DNA of 64,000 nucleotides. Source: Bartonella taylorii (GTDB lineage Bacteria; Pseudomonadota; Alphaproteobacteria; Rhizobiales; Rhizobiaceae). The notes under the pieces were generated by a model. The model was not told where the DNA came from, did no database searches, and saw nothing but the letters and a program-made list of their open reading frames with translations. The stretch's first letter is position 1, and each line of letters begins with the position of its first letter. Below are positions 55,379 to 64,000 of this stretch, piece after piece. The DNA lies in assembly GCF_023920105.1 (NCBI RefSeq), contig NZ_CP083693.1, forward strand, positions 191,001-255,000, read 5' to 3'. The position numbers and the translations under genes were made by a program.

Positions 55379-56497
55379 TTAGATGTAAATGCGTTTATAG
55401 CGCTTCCCTAGAGATGTCAGAATTTCGTTAGGAATGGTGTTGGCATCTGTCGATACTTTTTCAAGTGTTTGATGGGGGCCAATAAGCTCCACCCAATCGC
55501 CTCTTTGAGGTTTTTTATCAAGATCGGTAGCATCCACGATAGTGGAATCCATAGAAATGCGTCCAACAATAGGAAGTTTTTGCCCATTGAAATAAACGGC
55601 ACTCTTATTCGAAAGAATACGTGGCCAACCATCTGCATAGCCGATAGAAATGGTTGCAAGAGTGCTCGGTCTGCGGGTAATGAAGCTTCCTCCATAACCA
55701 ATAGGTACTCCTGCGTCAATAAAGCGGCTTTGTAAAACTTGGGCTTCAAGTTTTAAAACAGGTTTAAGAGGTGTTGGGTATTTTCCGTGAGGGTCGACAC
55801 CGTAAAGTGCAATGCCTGGGCGAACAAGGTCAAAATAGAAATCGTTCCCAAGAAAAATGCCTCCAGAATTGGCAAATGAAACTTTACAGGTAGGCAATTG
55901 TGCAAGTATGGTTTTGAAAGTAGCCAATTGTGTATAATTGTATGAATGTGTAGCATTATCTCCATTTGCAAGGTGACTGAGAATATATTTTATTTCTGCT
56001 TTTTCAAAAATTGTAGGTTTTTTGATAAGTTTTTGTAATTCTTTTTTATCAAGTCCTAATCGGTTCATACTAGTATCGATTTGAACAATTGCGGGAAACT
56101 TTTTATCCTTTTTTTGACAAAGTGTTTGCCAGCTTTCAAGTGTATCCCAAGAGTTTAGAACAGGAATAATTCCTGTTTTAGCTATAAGCTCTTCTGTATT
56201 GTGTGGAAGTTCGTTAAGAAGAGCAAGTGTGACATTTTCTGGTAAAATATTTTTTAATTGGAGTGCTTCTTCGATTTGAGCTACAAAAAAAGTGCGGCAA
56301 CCAGCTTGATAGAGTGCAGGGGCAATTTTGTCAGCACCTAACCCATAGGCATCCGCTTTTACAACCGCAGAACATTCAATGGGAGCAACACGTTTTGTTA
56401 AAGCTGTGTAATTTGCAACAATAGCACGCACATCGATGGTTGCTACAGCTGTATAAGGAAGTAATGCGTTTGCTTCATCATTAACGGATTTGTTCAT
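55379..56497 (-). CDS. alr: Alanine racemase
   Basis: 372 residues. It interconverts L- and D-alanine for peptidoglycan, PLP-dependent. The cofactor lysine is in CSAVVKADAYGLGADKIAPA (about 41-60). The partner catalytic Tyr region is GVPIGYGGSFITRRPS (about 265), and VGRISMDSTIVDATDL is the conserved barrel-to-domain segment. The start ATG 56497 is preceded by gagaggat. A single gene, convergent with gcvP. Confidence 0.96.
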   Translation of the reverse strand: MNKSVNDEANALLPYTAVATIDVRAIVANYTALTKRVAPIECSAVVKADAYGLGADKIAPALYQAGCRTFFVAQIEEALQLKNILPENVTLALLNELPHNTEELIAKTGIIPVLNSWDTLESWQTLCQKKDKKFPAIVQIDTSMNRLGLDKKELQKLIKKPTIFEKAEIKYILSHLANGDNATHSYNYTQLATFKTILAQLPTCKVSFANSGGIFLGNDFYFDLVRPGIALYGVDPHGKYPTPLKPVLKLEAQVLQSRFIDAGVPIGYGGSFITRRPSTLATISIGYADGWPRILSNKSAVYFNGQKLPIVGRISMDSTIVDATDLDKKPQRGDWVELIGPHQTLEKVSTDANTIPNEILTSLGKRYKRIYI

Positions 56498-56825
56498 TTT
56501 AAATCCTCTCTCGAGTCAGTGAGACACGAAGTTCCCTTTGGTGATTTCATATAGGTTTCTATGATATATGGAAAGGATGTGTGTATGGTTTGTTATTGTT
56601 AACATTATTAACAATTTATATTGGATTATGTGTCATGAAAGCAATCTTTTGAGGTAAAATGCTTTACTCTAGATACAATGAGGAAAGTTGTTTTCTAGGG
56701 GAGGTTAAATGTCTGTTAAATAAAGGTTTATGTTTTAAGAGAAATATTGGCAGATGATTGCACAAGCATTATATCATTTTGGGAATCTTGAGTCCATGTT
56801 CAAGAAAGAGATAAGGAAGAGTTTT

Positions 56826-57656
56826 ATGAATACGTCTGCCATAAAGGATCAGTTGAACATTAACAATGTTGCATCAAACTTTCCAATTCCTGAAAATGTA
56901 TTCGCGCTTACCGTCCAAAAAGTTTATCATTATACAGACCGTTTGTTTAAATTTCGTCTGAATCGTCCAGAAAGTTTTCGTTTTCGTTCCGGTGAATTTG
57001 TTATGATTGGTTTGCCAAACGCAGAAAAGCCAATTTATCGTGCTTATTCGATAGCAAGTCCATTTTGGGATGAACAGCTTGAGTTTTTTTCGATCAAAGT
57101 TCCGGGAGGGCCATTAACCGAACATCTCCAAAAAATTAAAATTGGTGATACTGTTCTCATGCGTAAGAAATCTACTGGAACATTGGTTCTTGATGCTCTT
57201 ATTCCTGGAAAACGTCTTTATCTGCTTTCAACAGGGACGGGGGTTGCTCCCTTTGCAAGCCTTATTCGTGATCCTGAAACTTATGAAAAATTTTCAGAAG
57301 TGGTTCTTATTCAAACAACCCGTGTGCGAGATGAGCTTGCTTATGCAAAAGATCTTATTATTTCTTTACAACAAGATCCGTTGATTAGTGAATATATACA
57401 ACAGTTGAAATTTTATCCTATGACCACTCGTGAACCTTCCGAACATATGGGTCGCATTACGACGGTTATGGAAAGTGGCACTTTTTTTAAAACGACAGGT
57501 TTGCCAAGAATTCATCCTGATGAAGATCGTGTGATGATTTGTGGTTCGATGGCAATGCTGAAAGATTGTGCAAGGATGTGTGAATCCTTTGGTCTTGTTG
57601 AAGGTGCAAATAATGCACCAGCGACTTATGTTGTGGAACGTGCTTTTGTCGGATAA
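56826..57656 (+). CDS. fpr: Ferredoxin/flavodoxin-NADP+ reductase
   Basis: 276 residues from ATG 56826 (MNTSAIKDQLNINN), after aaggaagag. The upstream in-frame start at 56754 is rejected for lack of a site and conserved sequence. FAD-binding RAYSIASPFWDEQLEFFSIK (about 88-107), the NADP loop LLSTGTGVAPFASLIRDPE, and the C-terminal CGSMAMLKDC with final AFVG are typical of bacterial-type FNR (Fpr). It moves electrons between NADPH and ferredoxin or flavodoxin, often in oxidative-stress or iron-sulfur metabolism. The 3' end overlaps the convergent eda gene by 31 bases. Confidence 0.93.
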   Translation: MNTSAIKDQLNINNVASNFPIPENVFALTVQKVYHYTDRLFKFRLNRPESFRFRSGEFVMIGLPNAEKPIYRAYSIASPFWDEQLEFFSIKVPGGPLTEHLQKIKIGDTVLMRKKSTGTLVLDALIPGKRLYLLSTGTGVAPFASLIRDPETYEKFSEVVLIQTTRVRDELAYAKDLIISLQQDPLISEYIQQLKFYPMTTREPSEHMGRITTVMESGTFFKTTGLPRIHPDEDRVMICGSMAMLKDCARMCESFGLVEGANNAPATYVVERAFVG

Positions 57657-58291
57657 GAGGGGAGCTGTGCTGCTATATGTGCTAATGCGCTGATTGCATC
57701 CCAATCATTTGCTGTAATAAGCTGTTTGGGAGCTATCCAAGAACCGCCAACGCAGAAGACGTTAGAAAGTTGGAGCCATTGAGCTGCATTTTTTTGTGTA
57801 ATGCCGCCTGTTGGGCAAAATCTGATTTCAGAGAAAGGGGCTGCTAAGGCTTGGATAAAATCCATGCCTCCTCCCGCTTCAGCAGGGAAAAATTTAAAAT
57901 ATGAATAGCCTTTATTCCATGCTTGCATTAATTCACTTGGTGTTATTGCACCGGGGAGAAGGGGGATTTCACTGTTTTTTGCACAATCGATCAATTCGTC
58001 TGATAATCCAGGGCTTACGATAAATTTTGCTCCTGCGCGTTCGGCTTGTTCATAATGTATAGTGTTGAGAATTGTTCCTGCTCCAACAATTGCTTGCGGC
58101 ACTTCTTGTGTAATTGCGTTTATTGCATCGTATGCATTGGATGTTCGCAATGTGATCTCCATTCTTTTCAATCCACCTTTAACAAGAGCGCGTGCTAAGG
58201 GTACAGCAATTTGAAGATCGTCAATGTGCAAAACAGGTATGACAGTTTGTGCTTGGAGAAGTGTTAAAAGGTGATTTATTTTTTGGCACAT
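57626..58291 (-). CDS. eda: KDPG/KHG aldolase
   Basis: 221 residues, the usual size. It cleaves 2-keto-3-deoxy-6-phosphogluconate to pyruvate and glyceraldehyde 3-phosphate (Entner-Doudoroff) and may act on 4-hydroxy-2-oxoglutarate. Glu of MEITLRTSNA, the Schiff-base Lys in YFKFFPAEAGGG (about residue 135) and the phosphate-binding CPTGGITQKNA are intact. It is convergent with and overlaps fpr. No edd is visible nearby. Confidence 0.94.
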   Translation of the reverse strand: MCQKINHLLTLLQAQTVIPVLHIDDLQIAVPLARALVKGGLKRMEITLRTSNAYDAINAITQEVPQAIVGAGTILNTIHYEQAERAGAKFIVSPGLSDELIDCAKNSEIPLLPGAITPSELMQAWNKGYSYFKFFPAEAGGGMDFIQALAAPFSEIRFCPTGGITQKNAAQWLQLSNVFCVGGSWIAPKQLITANDWDAISALAHIAAQLPSYPTKARSTT

Positions 58292-58390
58292 GGTTTTTTT
58301 CTCTAGGAGTGTGTTGTTAGTATAGTGTGATTAAGCACAATATGTTAAAGAGTAGATGAATAGATCTTGAAATTGAATGAAACGCGCGTT

Positions 58391-59320
58391 ATGGCGAGAC
58401 TTATGGAAAAGAATTTTAAAGTTGCTGCACTTTATTGCTTCGCTGATTTGAAGCATTATTGTCAATTACAGAAACCTTTGCTAGATTTGTGTCAAGCAAA
58501 GGGTATCAAAGGGTCACTGCTTTTAGCACAAGAAGGAATCAATGGAACTGTTGCAGGATCTTGTGCTGCGATTGAAGCGTTGGTCAGTTTTATTATAGCT
58601 GAGCCCGCATTCCAAACGCCGGAGATTAAATATTCATGGGCATCAAAAATGCCTTTTCATCGCATGAAAGTGCGGTTGAAAAAAGAGATTGTCACAATGG
58701 GGGTTGAAGGCGTTAATCCGTTAAAGGCTGTTGGTACTTATGTCGATCCTGAAGATTGGAATGCCCTTATTCAAGATGAAGAGACAATCCTCATTGATAC
58801 GCGTAATGATTATGAATATGCGCTCGGAAGTTTTCAAGGAGCGATTGATCCGCGTATTAAGACATTTCGGGAATTTCCTGAGTGGGTGCTCAAGCACGAA
58901 GCTGATTTAAAGAAGAAAAAGAAAATTGCCATGTTCTGTACAGGTGGGATTCGTTGTGAAAAATCAACAGCTTATGTGCGTGATCTTGGTTATGATCAGG
59001 TTTACCATTTAAAAGGTGGGATTCTGAAATATTTGGAAAAAATTCCAAAGGAAAAAAGTTTGTGGTGGGGCGAGTGTTTTGTTTTTGATGAGCGTGTTTC
59101 TGTTAAACATGGTCTTGAGGAATGCGGGCGCGAATTATGTCATGCATGTCGTTCTCCTCTTAATGCTGAAAGCAAATTATCGGTTCATTATGAGGAGGGT
59201 GTTTCGTGTGATGCTTGTTATAATACGAAAAGTGACGCTGATAGGCAGCGTTTTCGCGAACGTCATAAGCAGTTTCAATTAACAAAATTGCGTGCGATTG
59301 ATTCTCATCAAGAGTCTTAA
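58391..59320 (+). CDS. trhO: tRNA uridine(34) hydroxylase, rhodanese family
   Basis: About 309 residues. An N-terminal acylphosphatase-like domain ([54 protein letters not shown]) precedes a rhodanese domain with active-site Cys in [19 protein letters not shown] (about 192-210). A C-terminal Cys-rich segment follows ([21 protein letters not shown]). TrhO/YceA makes 5-hydroxyuridine at tRNA position 34. The start is uncertain: TTG 58367, ATG 58391 and ATG 58403 are all in frame without a clear ribosome binding site. The internal conserved sequence begins at KVAALY, so a late start is favoured. Confidence 0.9.
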   Translation: MARLMEKNFKVAALYCFADLKHYCQLQKPLLDLCQAKGIKGSLLLAQEGINGTVAGSCAAIEALVSFIIAEPAFQTPEIKYSWASKMPFHRMKVRLKKEIVTMGVEGVNPLKAVGTYVDPEDWNALIQDEETILIDTRNDYEYALGSFQGAIDPRIKTFREFPEWVLKHEADLKKKKKIAMFCTGGIRCEKSTAYVRDLGYDQVYHLKGGILKYLEKIPKEKSLWWGECFVFDERVSVKHGLEECGRELCHACRSPLNAESKLSVHYEEGVSCDACYNTKSDADRQRFRERHKQFQLTKLRAIDSHQES

Positions 59321-59994
59321 AGGCATTGTATTTTAGGGCTTAAAACTTTAGTTTTCTCTTGTTAAGAGAGAAAAGTTTTCGGAGGCGGTGGGAAAGTATT
59401 TTATAAAGCTGATTTTTGCTTGGTTTTTTGTTTTGTGTAAAAAATTAAGCAATTTATTTATAAATATATTAGCACTATGCGTTTTGAGCCGATATTCTTG
59501 ATGTTATAATACTCAGTTATTTCAAATACTTTTAATTCTGAAACAGTAAAAACAGTACTATGGTAGTCCAATAGGGGAGATAGCCTCAAGGCGAACGTGT
59601 GATTTTAAAAGCTGTTTTAAAATAGACTGAAACATACGATTAATGTGCTATGTTAATGTAAGAGAAAATGCGTTAGTGATGTAGATAAATATAATGATGC
59701 TACTGATTTCATAACGTAAAGATTGTCATATTTCATAGATCTTGCGTTATATTTTCTAGGTGGTGTTGGCGGGAACAAGGGCACTCAAGTAAAGAGATTC
59801 TTTTAAAGTAAGATTGTGAATTAGTAACATAATGGTGTGGGGATTTCGTGAAGGTTACACCCCGTTAAAGCGGATAAGGTGACTTATTTGCATGAGGGCA
59901 TTGTTGCTTTTTTACATCATCTTATCGTTAAAAATTAAAAAATGTTTAAAATAAAAAAAATGATTGAAATGAATAAGAATTCGTTTTATATGAA
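59321..59994. other. Gene-free interval before the speF-type leader
   Basis: About 670 bases with no open frame of note and no recognised motif. It should contain the promoter for the leader RNA and decarboxylase operon. Confidence 0.45.
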
Positions 59995-60240
59995 GCCTTG
60001 CCCAAAGTCGCACGTGCCTGTGGGTGTCCGCTGGTTCTCAAATGGTGAGATTAACCGGTACGGTACCTGGAACTAACCGCTCCAGTCATTCTTACGGCCA
60101 ACCGAAAGAGTGAGGACATCTTGAAGCAACGACGGTGCGGGCCTTTCTGGTGTCTTCCAGCTGTCCAAATGCTGGGATAACTATAGAGGCACACCTCATT
60201 GCCTTCAGTGCGGAAGTGGTTTCTCAACTCCAATCAAAAA
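59995..60240 (+). ncRNA. speF-type cis-regulatory leader RNA
   Basis: A GC-richer, structured block in AT-rich surroundings, directly upstream of the ornithine/lysine decarboxylase gene. Visible helices include ggtt-ctca-aatgg-tgag-att-aacc near 60031-60055, further paired segments around tctggtgtcttccag, and ggca/tgcc in aggcacacctcattgcct. It ends with tttctcaactcc. Position and composition match the alphaproteobacterial speF leader family known to precede such decarboxylases. I recall the family rather than having scanned it. It presumably senses polyamine or ornithine status. Confidence 0.65.
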
Positions 60241-60422
60241 GGCAGATAAAGTAAAGCAACGCGGTTTGCGCGCTGTTTTTTCGCTGTATGCAATGCTAAT
60301 TTCTGGTTATTTCAGTAATCAGAATGGGGATGGTCATTGTGTGTATTTTGTACTTTGGCTGTTGGCGGCTCTATGCTGTCTAGGCGTAGGGTAGGGATTT
60401 TTTTCCCTAGGAGAATTGATAG

Positions 60423-61556
60423 ATGGCGACGCAACGTATTCGCGATTTTCTTGCAACACATTGTTTTGATGGTCCATGCTTGGTTGTTGACCTTGATGTT
60501 GTCCGTGAAAATTATTTAAATTTTGAAAAAGCTCTTCCACAGTCTCGTATTTTCTACGCGATAAAGGCAAATCCAGCTTCTGAGATTTTAAGTTTGCTTG
60601 CTTCTTTAGGCTCGTCTTTTGATGCGGCTTCTGTTGCAGAAATTGAAATGGCTTTAAAAGCGGGGGCAACGTGTGATCGTATTTCTTTTGGGAATACTAT
60701 TAAAAAAGAGCGTGATATTGCGCATGCATACGCATTGGGTATTTCACTTTATGCGGTTGATTGTGTTGAAGAAGTAGAAAAAATTGCGCGTGCTGCTCCA
60801 GGAGCTCGTGTTTTTTGCCGCGTTCTTACCGATGGAAAAGGTGCAGAGTGGCCATTGTCACGCAAATTTGGCTGTGTTCCTGCTATGGCGGTTGATGTTT
60901 TACGTCGGGCACATCAATTAGGCTTGCAAGCGTATGGCGTTTCTTTTCATGTAGGGTCTCAGCAGACAGATCTTAGCGCATGGGATCGTGCTTTATCGGA
61001 CGCGGCTACAGTTTTTAGGCATTTGGAGCAAGAGGGAATTTCATTGAAGTTGGTTAATATGGGGGGTGGTTTTCCAACGCGTTATTTGAAAGATGTTCCT
61101 ACAGAACAAGCTTATGGTACGGCTGTTTTTGATTCATTAAAGAAATATTTTGGCAATCGTATTCCTGAGACCATTATCGAACCTGGGCGTGGGATGGTCG
61201 GTAATGCTGGCGTTATTCGTGCAGAAGTTGTTCTGATATCTAAAAAAGCAGACAATGATAATGTCCGATGGGTTTATCTTGATGTTGGAAAATTTAATGG
61301 TCTTGCTGAGACTATGGATGAAGCAATTCGCTATCCTATTGAAACACCTCATGGTGATAAGGCAATGGAGCCTTGTATTTTAGCGGGGCCAACATGCGAT
61401 TCAGCAGATGTTCTTTATGAAAAAACACCTTATATGTTACCTTTGTCTCTTACGATAGGGGATGAGTTGTTGATCCATGGTACTGGTGCTTACACGGCAA
61501 CTTATGCATCTGTTGCCTTTAATGGTTTTGAGCCTTTGCGCTCCTACGTGATTTGA
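60423..61556 (+). CDS. Ornithine/lysine decarboxylase, fold III PLP enzyme
   Basis: 377 residues. It decarboxylates ornithine (and probably lysine) to putrescine or cadaverine. The PLP lysine is in RIFYAIKANPASEILSLLA (about 45-52). HVGSQQTD, the Gly-rich phosphate loop VNMGGGFPTRY, EPGRGMVGNAG and the C-terminal catalytic Cys motif GPTCDSADVL (about 327) are all present. It is the compact alphaproteobacterial type of the alanine-racemase-like family. ATG 60423 follows aggag at 60408. The long structured leader and a possible short upstream ORF suggest control by polyamines. A GNAT gene follows 42 bases downstream. Confidence 0.93.
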   Translation: MATQRIRDFLATHCFDGPCLVVDLDVVRENYLNFEKALPQSRIFYAIKANPASEILSLLASLGSSFDAASVAEIEMALKAGATCDRISFGNTIKKERDIAHAYALGISLYAVDCVEEVEKIARAAPGARVFCRVLTDGKGAEWPLSRKFGCVPAMAVDVLRRAHQLGLQAYGVSFHVGSQQTDLSAWDRALSDAATVFRHLEQEGISLKLVNMGGGFPTRYLKDVPTEQAYGTAVFDSLKKYFGNRIPETIIEPGRGMVGNAGVIRAEVVLISKKADNDNVRWVYLDVGKFNGLAETMDEAIRYPIETPHGDKAMEPCILAGPTCDSADVLYEKTPYMLPLSLTIGDELLIHGTGAYTATYASVAFNGFEPLRSYVI

Positions 61557-61598
61557 ATTTTTCTTTATGATGAAGATAGAGTGGGGCGTGTGATAAAG

Positions 61599-62183
61599 AT
61601 GAATATGATACATTTTCAAACCAAAGATGGCGCATTTTTTACACTTTTAGGTGAACAAAACATTGATAAAACACATCGCGAACGCTTACTTGATTTAGCT
61701 CTAGGGAAGGGGCGTAAGCGTAAGTCTTCAGAAACTTTGCGTCGTGGACAGTTGGCTGCGTGTGGACTCTCTTTTGTTGTCAAAAATGCGCTTGGAGAGC
61801 TTGTGGGCAGTGTACGTCTTTGGCATGTTCGATTTAACAAAGGGAAAAATGGAACACAGCAGGCTTTGCTTTTGGGGCCTCTGGCTGTTTCAGCGAAGTG
61901 TTCCGGTATGGGAATAGGATCGTTTCTTATGCAGCATGCAATTGAAACGGCAAAAAAACAGGGTTACGGCGCTATCTTACTTGTCGGTGATACTGAGTTT
62001 TATCAGCGTTTTGGTTTTTCAAACAGCTTAACAGAAAATTTGGCGATGCCCGGTCCTTATGAAAAACATCGTTTTCAAGCGTTGGAATTGATACCAAAGT
62101 ATCTTTCCGAATGTCATGGTGTTTTGGCCCCTAGTGGAGAGCGGGAAGGTTTGAGCCGTTTTCAGTGTCATAAAGTGGCTTAA
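61599..62183 (+). CDS. GNAT-family N-acetyltransferase
   Basis: About 194 residues. Acetyl-CoA-binding motif A is LGPLAVSAKCSGMGIGSFLMQHA (Q/RxxGxG/A type), preceded by LVGSVRLWHV and followed by GAILLVGDTEFYQRFGFSNSL, typical of the YhbS-like N-acetyltransferases paired with ornithine decarboxylases in Rhizobiales. The substrate is unknown; a polyamine or related amine is suggested by the neighbour. The start is either ATG 61599 or GTG 61581; neither has a strong ribosome binding site. Probably co-transcribed with the decarboxylase. Confidence 0.85.
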   Translation: MNMIHFQTKDGAFFTLLGEQNIDKTHRERLLDLALGKGRKRKSSETLRRGQLAACGLSFVVKNALGELVGSVRLWHVRFNKGKNGTQQALLLGPLAVSAKCSGMGIGSFLMQHAIETAKKQGYGAILLVGDTEFYQRFGFSNSLTENLAMPGPYEKHRFQALELIPKYLSECHGVLAPSGEREGLSRFQCHKVA

Positions 62184-62549
62184 AGCTCTCTTCTCTTCGT
62201 TCTTTTTTCAAAAATTGAAGGCTTTACACATCATCTTTGCTGGTGGGCAGGTGTTTTTATACGATATAAGGTTTTAGAATAGATTTATATCGTAGTATGG
62301 TTTCTCTTTTATCTTGAATTTATTTTCTGTAATAATTTTTGTTATCCACTGAGAGTACCAATAACTTTCTTAATTTTAAAACGATTTTGATAAAATTTAT
62401 GATGGGTATTATCGGAAGTATAGCAAGTTTTGCATTTTGCAAGATTTCGTTTAGAGACAATGATTCAATGTAAAGTTTTGTTCTAACATGTTTAGGGGAT
62501 ACGGAACGTTTGAAAAGAAAAATACTCCTCGACTTTCATACAGTTAAGC
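62184..62549. other. Gene-free interval
   Basis: About 365 AT-rich bases between the convergent acetyltransferase and EmrB-type genes. No ORF or clear terminator was recognised. Confidence 0.45.
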
Positions 62550-64000
62550 TCAGTGGTTTGCCGGAGCATCGGTGAGAGGTGGTGTTTTTTTGAGAAAAAC
62601 AGTCAGGGATGTCAAGACGCCAAAGATAATGGTTATTATAAAGAAAATATCGCTAAAAGCCATAACCATTGCTTGGACGCGTGCCATATTAAAAAGTTGG
62701 AAGAGAGCAAGAGTATGCGGATCAAAAGTTGTGGAGTTAAAGTACATAGTAAGGCTTGAAAGCATTTCGGTTGCTTGGTTATTTCCGTGTTGGACTGTTT
62801 CAGTTATTCGTTCATAATGCAGGTCTGTGCGTTTTGTCATAAGGGTGCTGATAATAGCAAGTCCCACGGCACCGCCAAGATTACGTGTAAGATTAAAAAG
62901 TCCAGAGGCATTTTGCATTCGGTCTGGTGGCAGTGATCCGAGTGCAATGTTATTAACAGGGACCATGCATAACATAATAGAAGCGCCACGGAAAACTTGA
63001 GGCCAAAAGAGCTCCCAAAAACCCCAGTTGTCTGTGATAGAGCTAGCCATCCAAGTTCCTAATGCAAAGCCAAAAAGTCCTATCGCCATCATCAAACGTG
63101 CATCAATTCGTGCTGAAAGAAATCCGGCAAGGGGTGCAGTTAATAGCATGGCGAACCCTGAAAGAAACAATGTTTCTCCAATCATGAGTGCATCATAATG
63201 ACGGACTTGGCTCAAATAGACAGGATAAAGATATGTGAGTCCATAAAGACCGATTCCAAGCATAAAAGAAAAAACTGCTGCGGTTGAAAAATTGAAATTA
63301 GAAAAAGCTGAGAGATCAACGATGGGTTCTTTAGCAGTAAAAGCGCGCCAGAAGAATAAGCTTGCAGAAAAGATCATGATAACGAACAAAGTTAGAATGA
63401 GATTGTCATTTAACCAATCATGACGCGCACCTTCTTCTAGAATATACTCCAAAGTCCCCAGAAAAACAGCCATAGAAATGAGGCCTAGCCAGTCAAATTT
63501 AGCCATTAAAGAGGGATTAGCTTTATCAAAATCAATCAATTTCCAAGCGAGAATTGAGATAATAATCCCGCAGGGTACATTGATGAGAAAGAGCCAGTGC
63601 CATGATAAGATATGACAAAGATAGCCTCCCACTGTTGGACCAATAGTGGGCGCTAACGTTGCTACCAGTCCTACGATAGGCGTAACAATTGGGCGTTTGG
63701 AAGGAGGAAAAAGTATATAAGAGGCGACAAAAACGCTGGGGATAATTCCTCCTCCAATAAAACCTTGGAGTGCTCGGTACACAATCATCTCTTCAATAGA
63801 TGTTGCTGTTGCACAAAGGACAGAGGTAATCGTAAACCCTACAGCTGATATGCTAAAGAAAACGCGTGTTGAGAGCAATCTTCCTAAGAAGCCAGAAAGG
63901 GGCAACATGATGACTTCAGCGATGAGATAGGAGGTTTGAACCCATGAAATCTCTTCAGAGCTTGCTGAAAGACCAGCCTGAATTTCCGCTAAAGAAGAAG
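62550..64000 (-). CDS. emrB: EmrB/QacA (DHA2) MFS multidrug exporter, 5' end outside the window
   Basis: At least 483 residues are visible; the frame stays open to the right edge, reading EIQAGLSASSEEISWVQTSY upstream of the first internal Met, so the start lies beyond 64000. Fourteen-helix DHA2 layout: ISWVQTSYLIAEVIMLPLSGFLG, RALQGFIGGGIIPSVFVASY (motif near helix 4), GPTVGGYLCHILSWHWLFLINVPCG (motif C and the typical EmrB loop). EmrB works with a periplasmic adaptor (EmrA) and an outer-membrane channel to expel hydrophobic drugs. The adaptor would be expected next to it, outside the window. Confidence 0.9.
   Translation of the reverse strand, partial: SSLAEIQAGLSASSEEISWVQTSYLIAEVIMLPLSGFLGRLLSTRVFFSISAVGFTITSVLCATATSIEEMIVYRALQGFIGGGIIPSVFVASYILFPPSKRPIVTPIVGLVATLAPTIGPTVGGYLCHILSWHWLFLINVPCGIIISILAWKLIDFDKANPSLMAKFDWLGLISMAVFLGTLEYILEEGARHDWLNDNLILTLFVIMIFSASLFFWRAFTAKEPIVDLSAFSNFNFSTAAVFSFMLGIGLYGLTYLYPVYLSQVRHYDALMIGETLFLSGFAMLLTAPLAGFLSARIDARLMMAIGLFGFALGTWMASSITDNWGFWELFWPQVFRGASIMLCMVPVNNIALGSLPPDRMQNASGLFNLTRNLGGAVGLAIISTLMTKRTDLHYERITETVQHGNNQATEMLSSLTMYFNSTTFDPHTLALFQLFNMARVQAMVMAFSDIFFIITIIFGVLTSLTVFLKKTPPLTDAPANH

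Overview
The window is a chromosomal segment of an AT-rich alphaproteobacterium. It is almost certainly a Bartonella species. The main reason is a run of large autotransporters of the Bartonella BafA/Iba type, whose conserved linker (VVPQVPTYLLLPN followed by FHAGLMDISNQN) leads into the beta-barrel. Supporting evidence comes from Rhizobiales-type housekeeping genes: a DRL-type MEP-pathway reductase, a speF-type leader before an ornithine/lysine decarboxylase, a tandem glycine riboswitch before gcvTHP, and metNIQ. No rRNA, tRNA, insertion sequence or CRISPR array was seen.

Layout. Positions 1-2087 (minus) hold the end of a siderophore ABC uptake system: a binding protein, one complete FecCD permease and the first codons of a second. 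Positions 2319-32583 (plus) hold six intact autotransporter genes in tandem, AT1 to AT6, plus a decayed seventh (23297-25859) and a heavily eroded eighth (32717-33245). AT1 and AT3 each carry two passenger modules and share a block of about 3.25 kb with no indels and identical protein. AT5 and AT6 are a tandem duplication with divergent N-termini and identical C-terminal two thirds. Three of the intact genes, the decayed copy and a small orphan 'leader' gene at 36782 share one promoter design: TTTACA, a 17-bp spacer that is often palindromic, then an AT-rich -10. The array looks like a recombining surface-protein family with promoter, leader, passenger and barrel modules, plus minisatellites and poly-G tracts that could drive variation.

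Positions 33300-36066 (minus) are a creatininase-family / CobW-COG0523 GTPase / WD40 operon. After the small leader protein come a DRL-like reductase, a MaoC-like hydratase, metNIQ (with a decayed copy of the metI end beside it), an SH3-domain periplasmic protein, asd and an XRE-type regulator.

Positions 45406-48758 (minus) form the most unusual locus. A 22-codon peptide gene with a strong ribosome binding site is followed by a perfect 8-bp hairpin, an AdoMet decarboxylase (SpeD), a HemN-like radical SAM enzyme and an MFS exporter. The set looks like a compact pathway that modifies and exports a peptide. I do not recognise it as a described system.

The right third is ordinary metabolism: Trm112-like and LON-domain proteins, glycine riboswitch and gcvTHP, alanine racemase, ferredoxin-NADP reductase, KDPG aldolase, the rhodanese TrhO, a speF leader with ornithine/lysine decarboxylase, a GNAT acetyltransferase, and an EmrB-type MFS exporter cut by the right edge.
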